Part shown: one piece after another, positions 1-7,610 of the stretch | How the letters are laid out: each line of letters starts with the position of its first letter | Position numbering within the stretch: the stretch's first letter is position 1 | Assembly: GCA_028820035.1 (NCBI GenBank) | Contig: JAPPKI010000288.1 | Span: 1 to 9,744, forward strand | Reading direction: 5' to 3' | Origin: a bacterium | GTDB lineage: Bacteria; Actinomycetota; Acidimicrobiia; Acidimicrobiales; Bin134 | DNA length: 9,744 bases | The notes under the pieces: generated by a model | The model's database searches: none | The model's input: the letters and a program-made list of their open reading frames with translations, nothing else | Told to the model about the DNA's origin: nothing | Position numbers and translations under genes: made by a program

Positions 1-714
<714 letters not shown>

Positions 715-716
<2 letters not shown>

Positions 717-1479
717 AGTGCTCGGGGTGTAGTGATCCGCCGATGTACACGGCGGTGAGAATGGTGAAGATGAAGGCCTGGAGGGCCGAGACGAAGATCT
801 CAAACGCGGTGAGCAGGATAAGAGCGGCAAACGGCAGCACCGCGGGCACATAGAGGGTTCCCCACAGGGCAGCCGACAGCACCGCGAAGGTCACCAGCAG
901 CAAGTGGCCGGCCACCATGTTGGCCCAGAGCCGGATGGCCAGCGACAGCGGGCGGATCAACAGAATCTGGAGCAGCTCAATGGGGGCCACCAGGATGTAC
1001 AGCAACTTGGGCACCCCCGGCGGGAACAGCGCGCCCTTGAAGTAGTGGTAGAAGCCCTGAGCTCGGATGCCCACCACGTGGTAGATCGTCCACACCACTA
1101 ATGCGAGGGCTAGCGGGATGGCCATACGGGAGTTGGCCGGGAACTGGATGAACGGGACGACCTCGAAGATGTTGCTGAAGAAGACGAAGAAGAACAGCGT
1201 GGTCAAGAAGGGCAGGTACCGGCGGCCGTCGGGACCAATGGTCTGCATGATGATGCTGTTCTCGACAAAGTCAATCCCCGCCTCGGCCACCGTCTGCGCT
1301 CCGGTGGGCACCAGCGACCGGCGGCGGCCCGCGGCCCAGAACAGTCCGGCAGTCAGCAACAGCGCGGCGATGTAGATCAACCCGGTCTTGTTGAGGGCCA
1401 CCGGCGTGTCGGTGAACAAGAAGTCCGGCCAATTGAACAGGTGCGATACCGGGGGGAAGTCCAAGGCGAAGATGTTCAC
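715..1479 (-). CDS. atpB: F1Fo ATP synthase subunit a
   Basis: Subunit a forms the two half-channels next to the c ring and carries the essential stator arginine. This is a 254-residue, multi-helix membrane protein. The conserved core is at 176-191 (RPLSLAIRLWANMVAG), where Arg183 corresponds to E. coli Arg210 and Asn187 to the conserved Asn. The last helix (about 226-248, FEIFVSALQAFIFTILTAVY) contains Gln234, matching E. coli Gln252. I place the start at GTG 1479: AAGGAG lies at 1487-1492 with a seven-base spacer, and the GTG overlaps the TGA of the preceding atpI-like gene (GTGA). The longer in-frame extension to 1545 lies wholly inside that gene. The gene ends in TAG at 715, immediately before atpE. 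Confidence 0.97.
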
Positions 1480-1922
1480 GAACGGGCTCCTTGCGGCTTC
1501 AAGCCGGGGTAAGCGAGAGACATGGAGACGTACCGGGTCTCCCAAACGAGCAGAACAATATGGGCCGCGACCAGCGTTATGACAAACGGCAGCGCCTCAA
1601 ACCAGCCGGTATTTCTCACCAGGAAGTAGGCCCCGGTAAGAATCCCCAGGCGGATGAAGTACCCGCCCATCACCACGGCCATCAACATGGTGGGCGAAAT
1701 CCGCATCGACCAGGTGATGAGCGAGGCGGCCAGCCAGAAGTTGACCAGGATCAGCCCGAGGGCGTAGCCGCTGGACCACAGACCGTCGAACCCCCACACT
1801 CCAGCGCACACCCCCACCAGTACCGGACCGCCGATCAGGCCTCGCCGGATGATGTCGGTGGCCATCGCCCGCTCAGGCGCCTCCTCGCCCATCTCTGTTG
1901 GCTGGGCGGCTTGCTCAGCCAT
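1476..1922 (-). CDS. atpI: ATP synthase subunit I-like membrane protein
   Basis: This is a small membrane protein of 148 residues directly upstream of atpB, the usual place of AtpI, a non-structural factor linked in other bacteria to c-ring assembly and, in Bacillus, to Mg2+ supply. It shows four hydrophobic segments at about 27-45, 51-70, 79-101 and 109-128, after an acidic soluble N-terminus of about 24 residues. Arg91 in the third segment (GGYFIRLGIL) and the ALGLILVNFWLAA stretch fit the actinobacterial AtpI-like pattern, but the family is weakly conserved, so the call rests on topology plus position. The start is ATG 1922, with GGAGG at 1929-1933 six bases upstream; it overlaps the end of the atpZ-like gene by eight bases. 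The in-frame extension to 2021 has the low-complexity look of an out-of-frame shadow. Confidence 0.78.
   Translation of the reverse strand: MAEQAAQPTEMGEEAPERAMATDIIRRGLIGGPVLVGVCAGVWGFDGLWSSGYALGLILVNFWLAASLITWSMRISPTMLMAVVMGGYFIRLGILTGAYFLVRNTGWFEALPFVITLVAAHIVLLVWETRYVSMSLAYPGLKPQGARS
1487..1492 (-). promoter_or_regulatory. Shine-Dalgarno of atpB
   Basis: AAGGAG on the minus strand is placed seven bases before the GTG at 1479, inside the 3' end of the atpI-like gene. It decides between the GTG at 1479 and an upstream in-frame start at 1545. Confidence 0.75.
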
Positions 1923-2205
1923 CGCCGGCCTCCGGTGTCGAGTCGGCCCGGCGGCTGGGCAGGTTGCGGTCGTAGGCCTCCATGCGATCGCTGTAAGTTC
2001 GAAACGCCTTCCATCCGGCATAAGCCGCAGTCAATAGGCAGAGCACCAATGTGAACACCGGCCTTGTTCCCAGCGCGCCGTCGATGAGCCAGCCGAAGAA
2101 GGCGAAAACCGCTGGTGTGGCCACGAGCTCAAAAGCGATGGAGAGGGCGTCTCCTGCGCTTTGGCGGTTGTATAGCTGGCGATTCTGCGTCATTGCAGTT
2201 GGCAC
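1915..2205 (-). CDS. atpZ: AtpZ/ATPase_gene1-like small membrane protein
   Basis: This protein of about 96 residues has two membrane helices (about 20-41 and 49-68) joined by a short loop reading GWLIDGALGTRPVF. That helix-GxLxDxxLGTxP-helix layout is typical of the AtpZ/ATPase_gene1 family (PF09527), found at the head of many atp operons and reported to work with AtpI in ATP synthase assembly or divalent-cation supply. A hydrophilic tail with KAFRTYSDRMEAYDR follows. The start is uncertain: GTG 2205 has an AGGGG-like site nine bases upstream, whereas ATG 2193 (four codons shorter) has no evident ribosome site. It is the first gene of the atp cluster and lies 98 bases after wecA. Family assignment is from pattern memory and position. 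Confidence 0.72.
   Translation of the reverse strand: MPTAMTQNRQLYNRQSAGDALSIAFELVATPAVFAFFGWLIDGALGTRPVFTLVLCLLTAAYAGWKAFRTYSDRMEAYDRNLPSRRADSTPEAGDG
1929..1933 (-). promoter_or_regulatory. Shine-Dalgarno of the atpI-like gene
   Basis: GGAGG on the minus strand sits six bases before the ATG at 1922, within the last codons of the atpZ-like gene. It fixes the start at 1922 and shows that initiation happens inside the overlap. Confidence 0.7.
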
Positions 2206-2303
2206 GAATTGGGCCCCTATGGCAAGCGGATTGGCCTCGCCGAAATGGTTTCGCGAACCAGGCTACCGGGCCAAATCATCAGCCTGGCTGCGCAGAGAAA
2301 TGA
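2206..2303. other. Gap between wecA and the atp genes
   Basis: These 98 bases are the largest gap in the window and the natural place for an atp operon leader. A stem of about nine pairs (one G-U) with a 16-base loop can form between 2256-2264 and 2281-2289. It has no following U-run, so it is not a convincing intrinsic terminator. I could not identify a clear -35/-10 pair. Confidence 0.3.
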
Positions 2304-3410
2304 TCACGGAGTACGGCGGCGCAGAATGGGGTGGAAAACTGTGTAGAGCATCAACACCAGCACCGCGGCGGCCGGCGCCATGATCACCTCCCCTTCCCCG
2401 GAGTAGGTGGGATACAGCACCAGGGTGGACATCAGGGCGGTGAACAGCCACAGGATCAGCACGCTGCGGCGGTGGCCGTGGCCCAGGCTCATCAGCCGGT
2501 GGTGCAGGTGCTCTTTGTCGGGGGTGGTGATGCTGGTGCGGGCCCGAGTCCGCCGCAGCACCGCCCACACCACGTCTACCACCGGTACTGCCAGGATGAT
2601 CAGCGGGATGAGCATGGGAGCGAACAAGAAGTAGGTCTGCCCGGCGAACGGCTCGCTGCTGCGCCCCCCCACCGACACCGTGGAGGCGGCCAGCAGCGTG
2701 CCCAGGAACAGCGCGCCGCCGTCGCCCATGAAGATACGGGCCCGATGGAAGTTCTGGGGCAGGAACCCCACCGCCACCCCGCTGGCAATGATGGCCACCA
2801 GCGGACCGATGTTGTTGGCCAACAGCACCTCTTCATCGGTGAGCTTGATCGAGTACACGAAGAACGTGAGCCCGGCGATGCCCACAATGCCCGCGGCCAA
2901 ACCATCCAAGCCGTCGATCAAGTTGATGGCATTGACGATGGCCACCAACCACAGCACCGTGACTACGAAAGCCAGGTCTTGCGACAGGATCAGCGCGTCG
3001 AGCACCGGCAGCCGCAGATTAAGCACCGTCACACCGGCAAACGACAGGATGCTGCCAGCCAGCACCATGGAGGCCACCTTGGCCGGGGCCGACATCTCCC
3101 GAACGTCGTCGTAGGTGCCGAACACGATCATCACCAGCGCGGCGATCACGATTCCCACCGGCTCCGACGCGGTGGCGAACACCACGTCGAAATCGTTCAG
3201 CAGCCAGGCGGTGCCCATTGCCGCCAGAAATCCGATGAACATGGCCACGCCGCCAAGCACTGCGGTGGACTGCTCGTGGACTCGCCGGGGATCGGGCTCC
3301 ACCATGAGGCCCCAGCGCTCGCTGATCCGGCGCATCACCGGGGTGATCGCCATCGTGACCCCGGCGGCCACCGCGAAGACCGTCAGATAGCTGTCGACAC
3401 CGGGGGCCAT
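2304..3410 (-). CDS. wecA: Undecaprenyl-phosphate N-acetylhexosamine-1-phosphate transferase (WecA/MraY family)
   Basis: This integral membrane enzyme transfers a sugar-1-phosphate, probably GlcNAc-1-P from UDP-GlcNAc, to undecaprenyl (or decaprenyl) phosphate, the first step of a lipid-linked cell-envelope glycan. It is 368 residues long with about ten hydrophobic helices. Family motifs occur in the expected order: the Asp pair at 101-102 (GTYDDVRE), NAINLIDGLDGLAAG at 160-174 with Asn163, Asp166 and Asp169, IFMGDGG at 226-232, and HLHHR at 301-305. The HxHHR motif separates WecA/TagO types from MraY. The equivalent mycobacterial gene also lies between sua5 and the atp genes. Start ATG 3410 is 12 bases after the glyA stop and has only a weak ribosome site; a small hairpin straddles that junction. 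The exact sugar substrate cannot be read from the sequence. Confidence 0.93.
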   Translation of the reverse strand: MAPGVDSYLTVFAVAAGVTMAITPVMRRISERWGLMVEPDPRRVHEQSTAVLGGVAMFIGFLAAMGTAWLLNDFDVVFATASEPVGIVIAALVMIVFGTYDDVREMSAPAKVASMVLAGSILSFAGVTVLNLRLPVLDALILSQDLAFVVTVLWLVAIVNAINLIDGLDGLAAGIVGIAGLTFFVYSIKLTDEEVLLANNIGPLVAIIASGVAVGFLPQNFHRARIFMGDGGALFLGTLLAASTVSVGGRSSEPFAGQTYFLFAPMLIPLIILAVPVVDVVWAVLRRTRARTSITTPDKEHLHHRLMSLGHGHRRSVLILWLFTALMSTLVLYPTYSGEGEVIMAPAAAVLVLMLYTVFHPILRRRTP

Positions 3411-3414
3411 GACA

Positions 3415-3430
3415 CCGGTTGGCTAACCGG
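3415..3430 (-). other. Perfect small hairpin at the glyA/wecA junction
   Basis: CCGGTT and AACCGG form a perfect 6-bp inverted repeat with a 4-base loop. The glyA TAG stop codon (3423-3425) sits at the loop edge and the wecA ATG begins five bases further on. No U-run follows, so it is not a classical terminator; a processing or coupling element is possible. Confidence 0.5.
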
Positions 3431-4670
3431 CCAGCGAATAGGGGGTGAACCGCCCGCAGAGGTCGGCAACCTCCGCTCGGACGTCGGCCACCGCATCCTC
3501 GTCGTCGCGCCGACGCAGCGTCTGGCCGATCATGCCGGCGATGCGGCCCATCTCCGCCGGACCCATGCCCTGGGTGGTGGTGGCCGGAGTGCCGATCCGC
3601 ACCCCGCTGGTCACGAATGGAGAGCGGGGGTCGTCGGGCACGGTGTTCTTGTTGAGGGTGATCCCAGCCCGGTCGAGCACTTCTTGGGCCACCTTCCCGG
3701 TGAGATCTTCGTCGAAAGTCCGCAGATCCACCAGAAGCAGATGGTTGTCGCTGCCCCCCGACACCAGGCGGAATCCCTCCTCGGCCAGCCCCTTGACCAG
3801 CACTCCGCTGTTCTCCACGATGCGAGCGGCATAGTCGGCGAACTCGGGGGTGGCAGCCTCGCCGAAGGCCACCGCCTTGGCCGCGATCACGTGCTCCAGC
3901 GGACCACCCTGGAGACCGGGGAACAGGGCCTTGTCGATGGCCGGGGCCAGATCCTGGGTACACAGGATGGCCCCGCCTCGGGGACCGCGCAGCGTCTTGT
4001 GGGTGGTAAAGGTGACGATGTCGGAATGGGGCACCGGGTTGGGATGGACGCCACCGGCGATCAGTCCGGCAATGTGGGCCGCGTCGAACATGAACAGGGC
4101 GCCCACTTCGTCGGCAATGGTGCGGAACGGCGCCGGGTCGATGATGCGGGGATAGGCGGTGGCACCGGCCACGATGAGCTTGGGCCGGTGCTCGAGGGCG
4201 AGGTCCCGGATCTGGTCGTAGTCGATTCGCTCATCGCTAGGGGTCACGCCGTAGGCCACAAACCGGTAGGTGCGCCCGCTGATGTTCACCGGCGAGCCGT
4301 GAGTGAGGTGACCGCCGTGGTCCAGGCTCATACCCAGCACGGTGTCGCCCGCTTCCAGCACAGCCAGGTAGGCGGCCACGTTGGCGTTGGCCCCCGAGTG
4401 GGGCTGCACGTTGGCGTGGTCGGCCCCGAACAGGGCGGCGGCCCGCTCCCGGGCGATCGACTCCACCTCGTCGATAACCATATTGCCGCCGTAGTAGCGG
4501 CGGCCGGGATACCCCTCGCTGTACTTGTTGGTGAGCGCTGACCCGGTGGCGCTCAGCACCGCGGGCGAGGCGAAGTTCTCCGAGGCGATGAGCTGCACGG
4601 TGGTGTTCTGGCGCTCGACCTCTCGGTTGATCATTTCGAACACCGGGTCGTTGCCGTTGACGGGCCACAT
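3423..4670 (-). CDS. glyA: Serine hydroxymethyltransferase
   Basis: This cytosolic PLP enzyme interconverts serine and glycine while charging tetrahydrofolate with a one-carbon unit. From ATG 4670 the protein is 415 residues, close to E. coli GlyA (417). Visible family signatures include LIASENFAS near 27-35, [15 protein letters not shown] (48-62), the [10 protein letters not shown] stretch (92-101), [10 protein letters not shown] (195-204) with the cofactor-binding Asp and His, and the Schiff-base lysine Lys225 in [14 protein letters not shown]. The C-terminal [14 protein letters not shown] segment is also intact. The ATG shares its A with the rpiB stop (TGATG) and has GAGG ten bases upstream at 4681-4684, so the two genes are probably coupled. 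A TTG one codon upstream is the other possible start. Nothing suggests damage. Confidence 0.98.
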   Translation of the reverse strand: MWPVNGNDPVFEMINREVERQNTTVQLIASENFASPAVLSATGSALTNKYSEGYPGRRYYGGNMVIDEVESIARERAAALFGADHANVQPHSGANANVAAYLAVLEAGDTVLGMSLDHGGHLTHGSPVNISGRTYRFVAYGVTPSDERIDYDQIRDLALEHRPKLIVAGATAYPRIIDPAPFRTIADEVGALFMFDAAHIAGLIAGGVHPNPVPHSDIVTFTTHKTLRGPRGGAILCTQDLAPAIDKALFPGLQGGPLEHVIAAKAVAFGEAATPEFADYAARIVENSGVLVKGLAEEGFRLVSGGSDNHLLLVDLRTFDEDLTGKVAQEVLDRAGITLNKNTVPDDPRSPFVTSGVRIGTPATTTQGMGPAEMGRIAGMIGQTLRRRDDEDAVADVRAEVADLCGRFTPYSLAG

Positions 4671-5128
4671 CAAGGGGCTACCTCTTCTTTGGGTAATAGG
4701 GCGTCGATTTTGGCCACCCGGGGGATGTGGCGGCCCTCTTCGAAAGATGCCTCCAGGAAGGTCTCCAGAGCATCTTTGGCCAGCTCGGGGCCAACTAGCC
4801 GCTCACCCAGACAGATCACGTTGGCGTCGTTGTGCTCCCGGGTCAGCCGGGCCGAGGTCACGTCGTGCACCGTGGCCGCCCGCACTCCGGGTACTTTGTT
4901 GGCCGCCATGGCGATACCGATGCCGGTGCCGCACACACAGAGCCCCATCTCGGCCTCGCCGGTGGCCACCTTGCGGGCCACCGCCTCGCCGAAATCGGGA
5001 TAGTCCACCCGGTTAGGGCCATGGGTTCCGCAATCGACAACGTCATGGCCCAAATCCCGCAAATGGGCCACCAGCTCGTCTTTCAACTGCACTCCGGCGT
5101 GGTCGGCCCCGGCGGCGATTCGCGCCAT
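4670..5128 (-). CDS. rpiB: Ribose-5-phosphate isomerase B
   Basis: RpiB interconverts ribose-5-phosphate and ribulose-5-phosphate in the pentose phosphate pathway. From ATG 5128 the protein is 152 residues and opens with [19 protein letters not shown], the canonical start with Asp9 and His10. VDYPDFG (41-47) and [16 protein letters not shown] (63-78) follow. Cys66 matches the catalytic base of the E. coli enzyme, and His99 lies in REHNDANV. Many actinobacterial RpiB proteins (for example in Mycobacterium) have GSGNG and use Glu instead, so this is the Cys-type subfamily. An alternative start at ATG 5170 would add 14 residues not expected in the family; neither start has a strong ribosome site. 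The stop overlaps glyA by one base. An allose-6-phosphate isomerase role is unlikely without allose genes nearby. Confidence 0.94.
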   Translation of the reverse strand: MARIAAGADHAGVQLKDELVAHLRDLGHDVVDCGTHGPNRVDYPDFGEAVARKVATGEAEMGLCVCGTGIGIAMAANKVPGVRAATVHDVTSARLTREHNDANVICLGERLVGPELAKDALETFLEASFEEGRHIPRVAKIDALLPKEEVAP

Positions 5129-5188
5129 ACGCGTCAATCTATCCAGCCTGCCGCCTGCTTGATGACTCATTACTGCGATCTTCTGCCT

Positions 5189-6199
5189 CTAGGTAAAAGA
5201 GATGGGCGATTGCAGCCACCAGGGGCGGTCGCTGGTTCTGATTTCGGTCACCCACTTCACCCACCAGAGCCCCCGCCGACCAGGGGCCACCAGCCGAGCC
5301 GGTGCACCGTGGCCTCGTGATAGCGGCTGCCCGCCAAGTTGATGGGCCAACATCATCTTGTGCACGTCGCCGAGGGGAAAGCGGCGGGTGTAGCCGGTGG
5401 CGGAGCGAACCTCCAGACTGCGGCCCGTGGCACCCGGACCGAGGAGTTCGGACAGCATTACCCCGGTCCAGTCCTGCGTGCTGTACCACCCGTTGGTGCA
5501 GTCCAGCGTTGCCTCCTTGGTCGTGGTGTGGGCAACAAGCTCCTCATAGTCCACGTCTCGCTCGACCGATCCCCGCACACGGAGCACCCAGTCGGCGGGG
5601 TCGATGCGAGGGGGCGAGTCGTTGAACCACTGCACCACCGGCATCTGCCGAGGCTGGCCCGAGCCCACTTCATGGGAGCCGGTAAAGCGCCGGTCGGCCG
5701 CAACCCATCGATCAAAGACCGAACGAAGCCCAAATGCGATCCCGGCCACTCCCAGTGCTTGAAGCCATGTGCGCCGGGAGAGGTCTATCGGGCGGACTCG
5801 CTGAGGGCGGGTCACGATGTGCAACATCGCCAGTGGGACGGCACCGATGGCAAAGATGACGTGCAGACCGATGGGCGACCACAGGCCGAACGGCTCCCAG
5901 ACGTCGAGCGTGTGGATCACCCCAGTGATCAGCGCACCGGTGACAACAGTGGCCAGCGCAATGGACGCGAAACGGTTGGGACGACCGCGATTGAGGCCCC
6001 GTTGTACAACCGGTGACTTGGGGCGGGCCAGAACCAGTACAACGAACCCGAGCACGCCATGCAAGGTCACGAGCCATGCCGTGGAGGAACTCCCGAGCAA
6101 AAAGGAGGCGCCACCGGTTATCAATGCCAATGTCAGCGTGATCAGCAAGGCCAAATTGGTCTTGCGGCCTCGGGCGGCGGGGCTCTCAGGTCGGCTCAT
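5189..6199 (-). CDS. Membrane-anchored molybdopterin-dependent oxidoreductase (sulfite-oxidase fold) with internal Tat motif
   Basis: The 336-residue protein has two parts. The N-terminal part holds four hydrophobic helices (about 15-36, 41-60, 77-98, 108-129), with His47, His96, His113 and His127 in or near them, resembling a small b-type cytochrome. At 141-147 comes SRRTWLQ, a twin-arginine motif, directly before a fifth helix (about 146-160). The remainder (about 180-336) is an Oxidored_molyb-type domain (PF00174): Cys234 in TLDCTNGWYS is the expected molybdenum ligand, and the HGAPARLVAPGRRGLWWVKWVTEI end is characteristic. The C-terminal dimerisation domain of true sulfite oxidases is absent. 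The ATG at 6199 overlaps the tsaC stop (ATGA); the longer in-frame extension to 6493 lies inside tsaC. The Mo domain is predicted to face outside the cell. Substrate unknown. Confidence 0.85.
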   Translation of the reverse strand: MSRPESPAARGRKTNLALLITLTLALITGGASFLLGSSSTAWLVTLHGVLGFVVLVLARPKSPVVQRGLNRGRPNRFASIALATVVTGALITGVIHTLDVWEPFGLWSPIGLHVIFAIGAVPLAMLHIVTRPQRVRPIDLSRRTWLQALGVAGIAFGLRSVFDRWVAADRRFTGSHEVGSGQPRQMPVVQWFNDSPPRIDPADWVLRVRGSVERDVDYEELVAHTTTKEATLDCTNGWYSTQDWTGVMLSELLGPGATGRSLEVRSATGYTRRFPLGDVHKMMLAHQLGGQPLSRGHGAPARLVAPGRRGLWWVKWVTEIRTSDRPWWLQSPISFT

Positions 6200-6747
6200 T
6201 CCACGATCCGCTCCACTTCCACGGCCCCCTGGCGAAGGATCGACAACCCGTCTTCGGTCACCTCCACCACGGTGGACGCAGGGGCCTCGAGTGAACCGCC
6301 GTCGACAACCAACTGCACGGAGGGAAAGGCGGCCGCGGCCTCCGCCGCGGTGTGGGGGGTGGGCTGGTCGCTCAAGTTGGCACTGGTGGTGGCGATGGGA
6401 CCGACTTTGGCAGCCAGGGCTTGAACCAGAGGATGGTCGGGACAGCGCACGCCGCAGCCGTCTTGGACGATGGTGAGCGCCCCCGGCCAACACTGCTCCA
6501 TGAGCCGCCGAGTGGCGGGCAGCGGGTCGAACATCTGTTCGGCGTCGATCGGGCGGGCCACCAAGATGGCCACCGCCTTGTCGGCGGGACGCTGTTTGAG
6601 CTCAAAAAGCAGGTCCACATTCTCGGGCAGGGCGGCCAGCCCGTACACCGTGTCGGTGGGGATGATCACCGCCCGGCCCGCCTTCAGCTCGGCGGCGGCC
6701 ATCTCCACCAGCTCGCGTGGGCCGCCCATGCTCAATGCCTTCGACAT
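6196..6747 (-). CDS. tsaC: L-threonylcarbamoyladenylate synthase (TsaC/Sua5/YrdC family)
   Basis: This enzyme makes threonylcarbamoyl-AMP from threonine, bicarbonate and ATP, the first step of tRNA t6A37 formation. The 183-residue protein is a single YrdC domain without the extra Sua5 C-terminal domain. Visible motifs are IIPTDTVYGLAAL (28-40), ELKQRPADK (49-57, the KxR signature with Lys51 and Arg53), CWPGALTIV (86-94) and ATTSANLSDQPT (119-130, S-x-N signature). Two starts are possible: ATG 6747 overlaps prmC by 16 bases and has a poor ribosome site, while ATG 6729 has GAAGG at 6738-6742 with an eight-base spacer and begins just after the prmC stop; 6729 may well be the real one. The stop overlaps the molybdoenzyme gene by four bases. 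Mycobacteria have the same prmC-sua5 order. Confidence 0.94.
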   Translation of the reverse strand: MSKALSMGGPRELVEMAAAELKAGRAVIIPTDTVYGLAALPENVDLLFELKQRPADKAVAILVARPIDAEQMFDPLPATRRLMEQCWPGALTIVQDGCGVRCPDHPLVQALAAKVGPIATTSANLSDQPTPHTAAEAAAAFPSVQLVVDGGSLEAPASTVVEVTEDGLSILRQGAVEVERIVE

Positions 6748-7610
6748 TGCAGCACCCGGTCTCGCCCGGCTAGGTCGGGATGAAGCGCCTCAACCACCAG
6801 ACCGCCGGCCTGGGCAATGGCTGCGGCAGCGTCCATCTGATGGGGCGACAGCTCTAGCAGCACCGAGCCCCCCGGGCTCAGCCAACGGGGGGCTTCGGTC
6901 AGAATCTTGCGGGCGGCGTCCAATCCATCGGGACCGCCCCGCAAGGCCAACTCCGGCTCCCAGTCGGCCACTTCGGGGGGCAGCGCCTCGTCGTCGCCCA
7001 CGTACGGCGGGTTGCTCACCACCACGTCCACCGTTCCAACCAGCGACTGGGGCAGGGCCTCGAACCACGAGCCCTGATAGGCCGACACCCGCACTGCGGC
7101 CCGGCCCAACCCGGCCAAGTTGGCCCGAGCCACGCCCAACGCCTCAGCCGACACGTCGGTGAGAACCACTTGGGCCGTCTCGCACTCCATCGCCATCGCC
7201 AGTCCCACTGCACCGCAGCCGGTGCCCAGATCCACGGCTAGGCCGCCGAGCGGATCGCGGCGGACGAGTTCATCGATAGCCAGCCCGGCCAATGTCTCGG
7301 TCTCCGGACGGGGAATGAGCACCGCGGGGCTCACCATCAGATCCAAGTACCGAAACCCCCAGCGGCCCAGCACATACTGCAACGGCTCCCCCGCCAGACG
7401 GCGGGCCAGCATCGAGTCGAGATAGGCCATCTGACGCTGGGTTGGCACCCTGGTCAGAGCCCCGAAGTACTCGCCGCCCTCGTATCCCGACGCCTGCTCC
7501 ACCAAGCGGCGGGCCTGCCCCTTCGCATCTGATACCCCGGCATTCTCCAGCCGCTGAACGGCGTCTTTGGCCACATCGGCCCAGACGACGCTCGGGGTCG
7601 TCAACTTCAC
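6732..7610 (-). CDS. prmC: Release factor glutamine N5-methyltransferase
   Basis: PrmC methylates the glutamine of the GGQ motif in RF1 and RF2 using S-adenosylmethionine, improving peptide release. The 292-residue protein has the N-terminal helical release-factor-binding domain (about 1-90), a conserved LIPRPETE link (98-105), the SAM-binding AVDLGTGCGAVGLA loop (125-138) and the catalytic NPPY (200-203, in VVVSNPPYVG). Length and motif spacing match the family. The only plausible start is GTG 7610, which overlaps the TGA of a 13-codon minicistron created by a 38-bp tandem repeat at the prfA/prmC boundary. There is no good Shine-Dalgarno, so translation probably depends on re-initiation. The substrate gene prfA is directly upstream, the usual actinobacterial pairing. 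A strong hairpin is embedded at 6866-6894. Confidence 0.95.
   Translation of the reverse strand: MKLTTPSVVWADVAKDAVQRLENAGVSDAKGQARRLVEQASGYEGGEYFGALTRVPTQRQMAYLDSMLARRLAGEPLQYVLGRWGFRYLDLMVSPAVLIPRPETETLAGLAIDELVRRDPLGGLAVDLGTGCGAVGLAMAMECETAQVVLTDVSAEALGVARANLAGLGRAAVRVSAYQGSWFEALPQSLVGTVDVVVSNPPYVGDDEALPPEVADWEPELALRGGPDGLDAARKILTEAPRWLSPGGSVLLELSPHQMDAAAAIAQAGGLVVEALHPDLAGRDRVLQCRRH
6866..6894 (-). other. Strong GC hairpin inside prmC
   Basis: A perfect 9-bp inverted repeat (6866-6874 with 6886-6894, six consecutive G-C pairs in the stem) encloses an 11-base loop within the prmC reading frame, over the codons for about residues 239-249 (EAPRWLSPGGS). It may simply follow from Pro/Gly codons in GC-rich DNA. 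Confidence 0.45.

Noticed and set aside
1480..1545. Longer start of atpB at 1545
   Set aside because: It lies within the atpI-like gene; GTG 1479 has an AAGGAG site at the right distance and fits subunit a homologues.
1923..2021. Longer start of the atpI-like gene at 2021
   Set aside because: The extension overlaps the atpZ-like gene out of frame and is Pro/Arg-rich noise; GGAGG favours ATG 1922.
2206..2303. Candidate sigma-70-type promoter for the atp operon
   Set aside because: A TAGCCT resembling TANNNT is present, but no -35 element sits at a proper spacing, so it is not annotated.
2331..4541. A 736-codon open frame on the plus strand opposite wecA and glyA
   Set aside because: It is His/Gly/Gln-rich low-complexity translation, an antisense shadow of two clear minus-strand genes caused by GC-rich codon bias.
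6200..6493. N-terminal extension of the molybdoenzyme frame up to 6493
   Set aside because: It lies wholly inside tsaC, translates to Arg/Gly/His-rich noise, and the ATG at 6199 has an ATGA overlap with tsaC.
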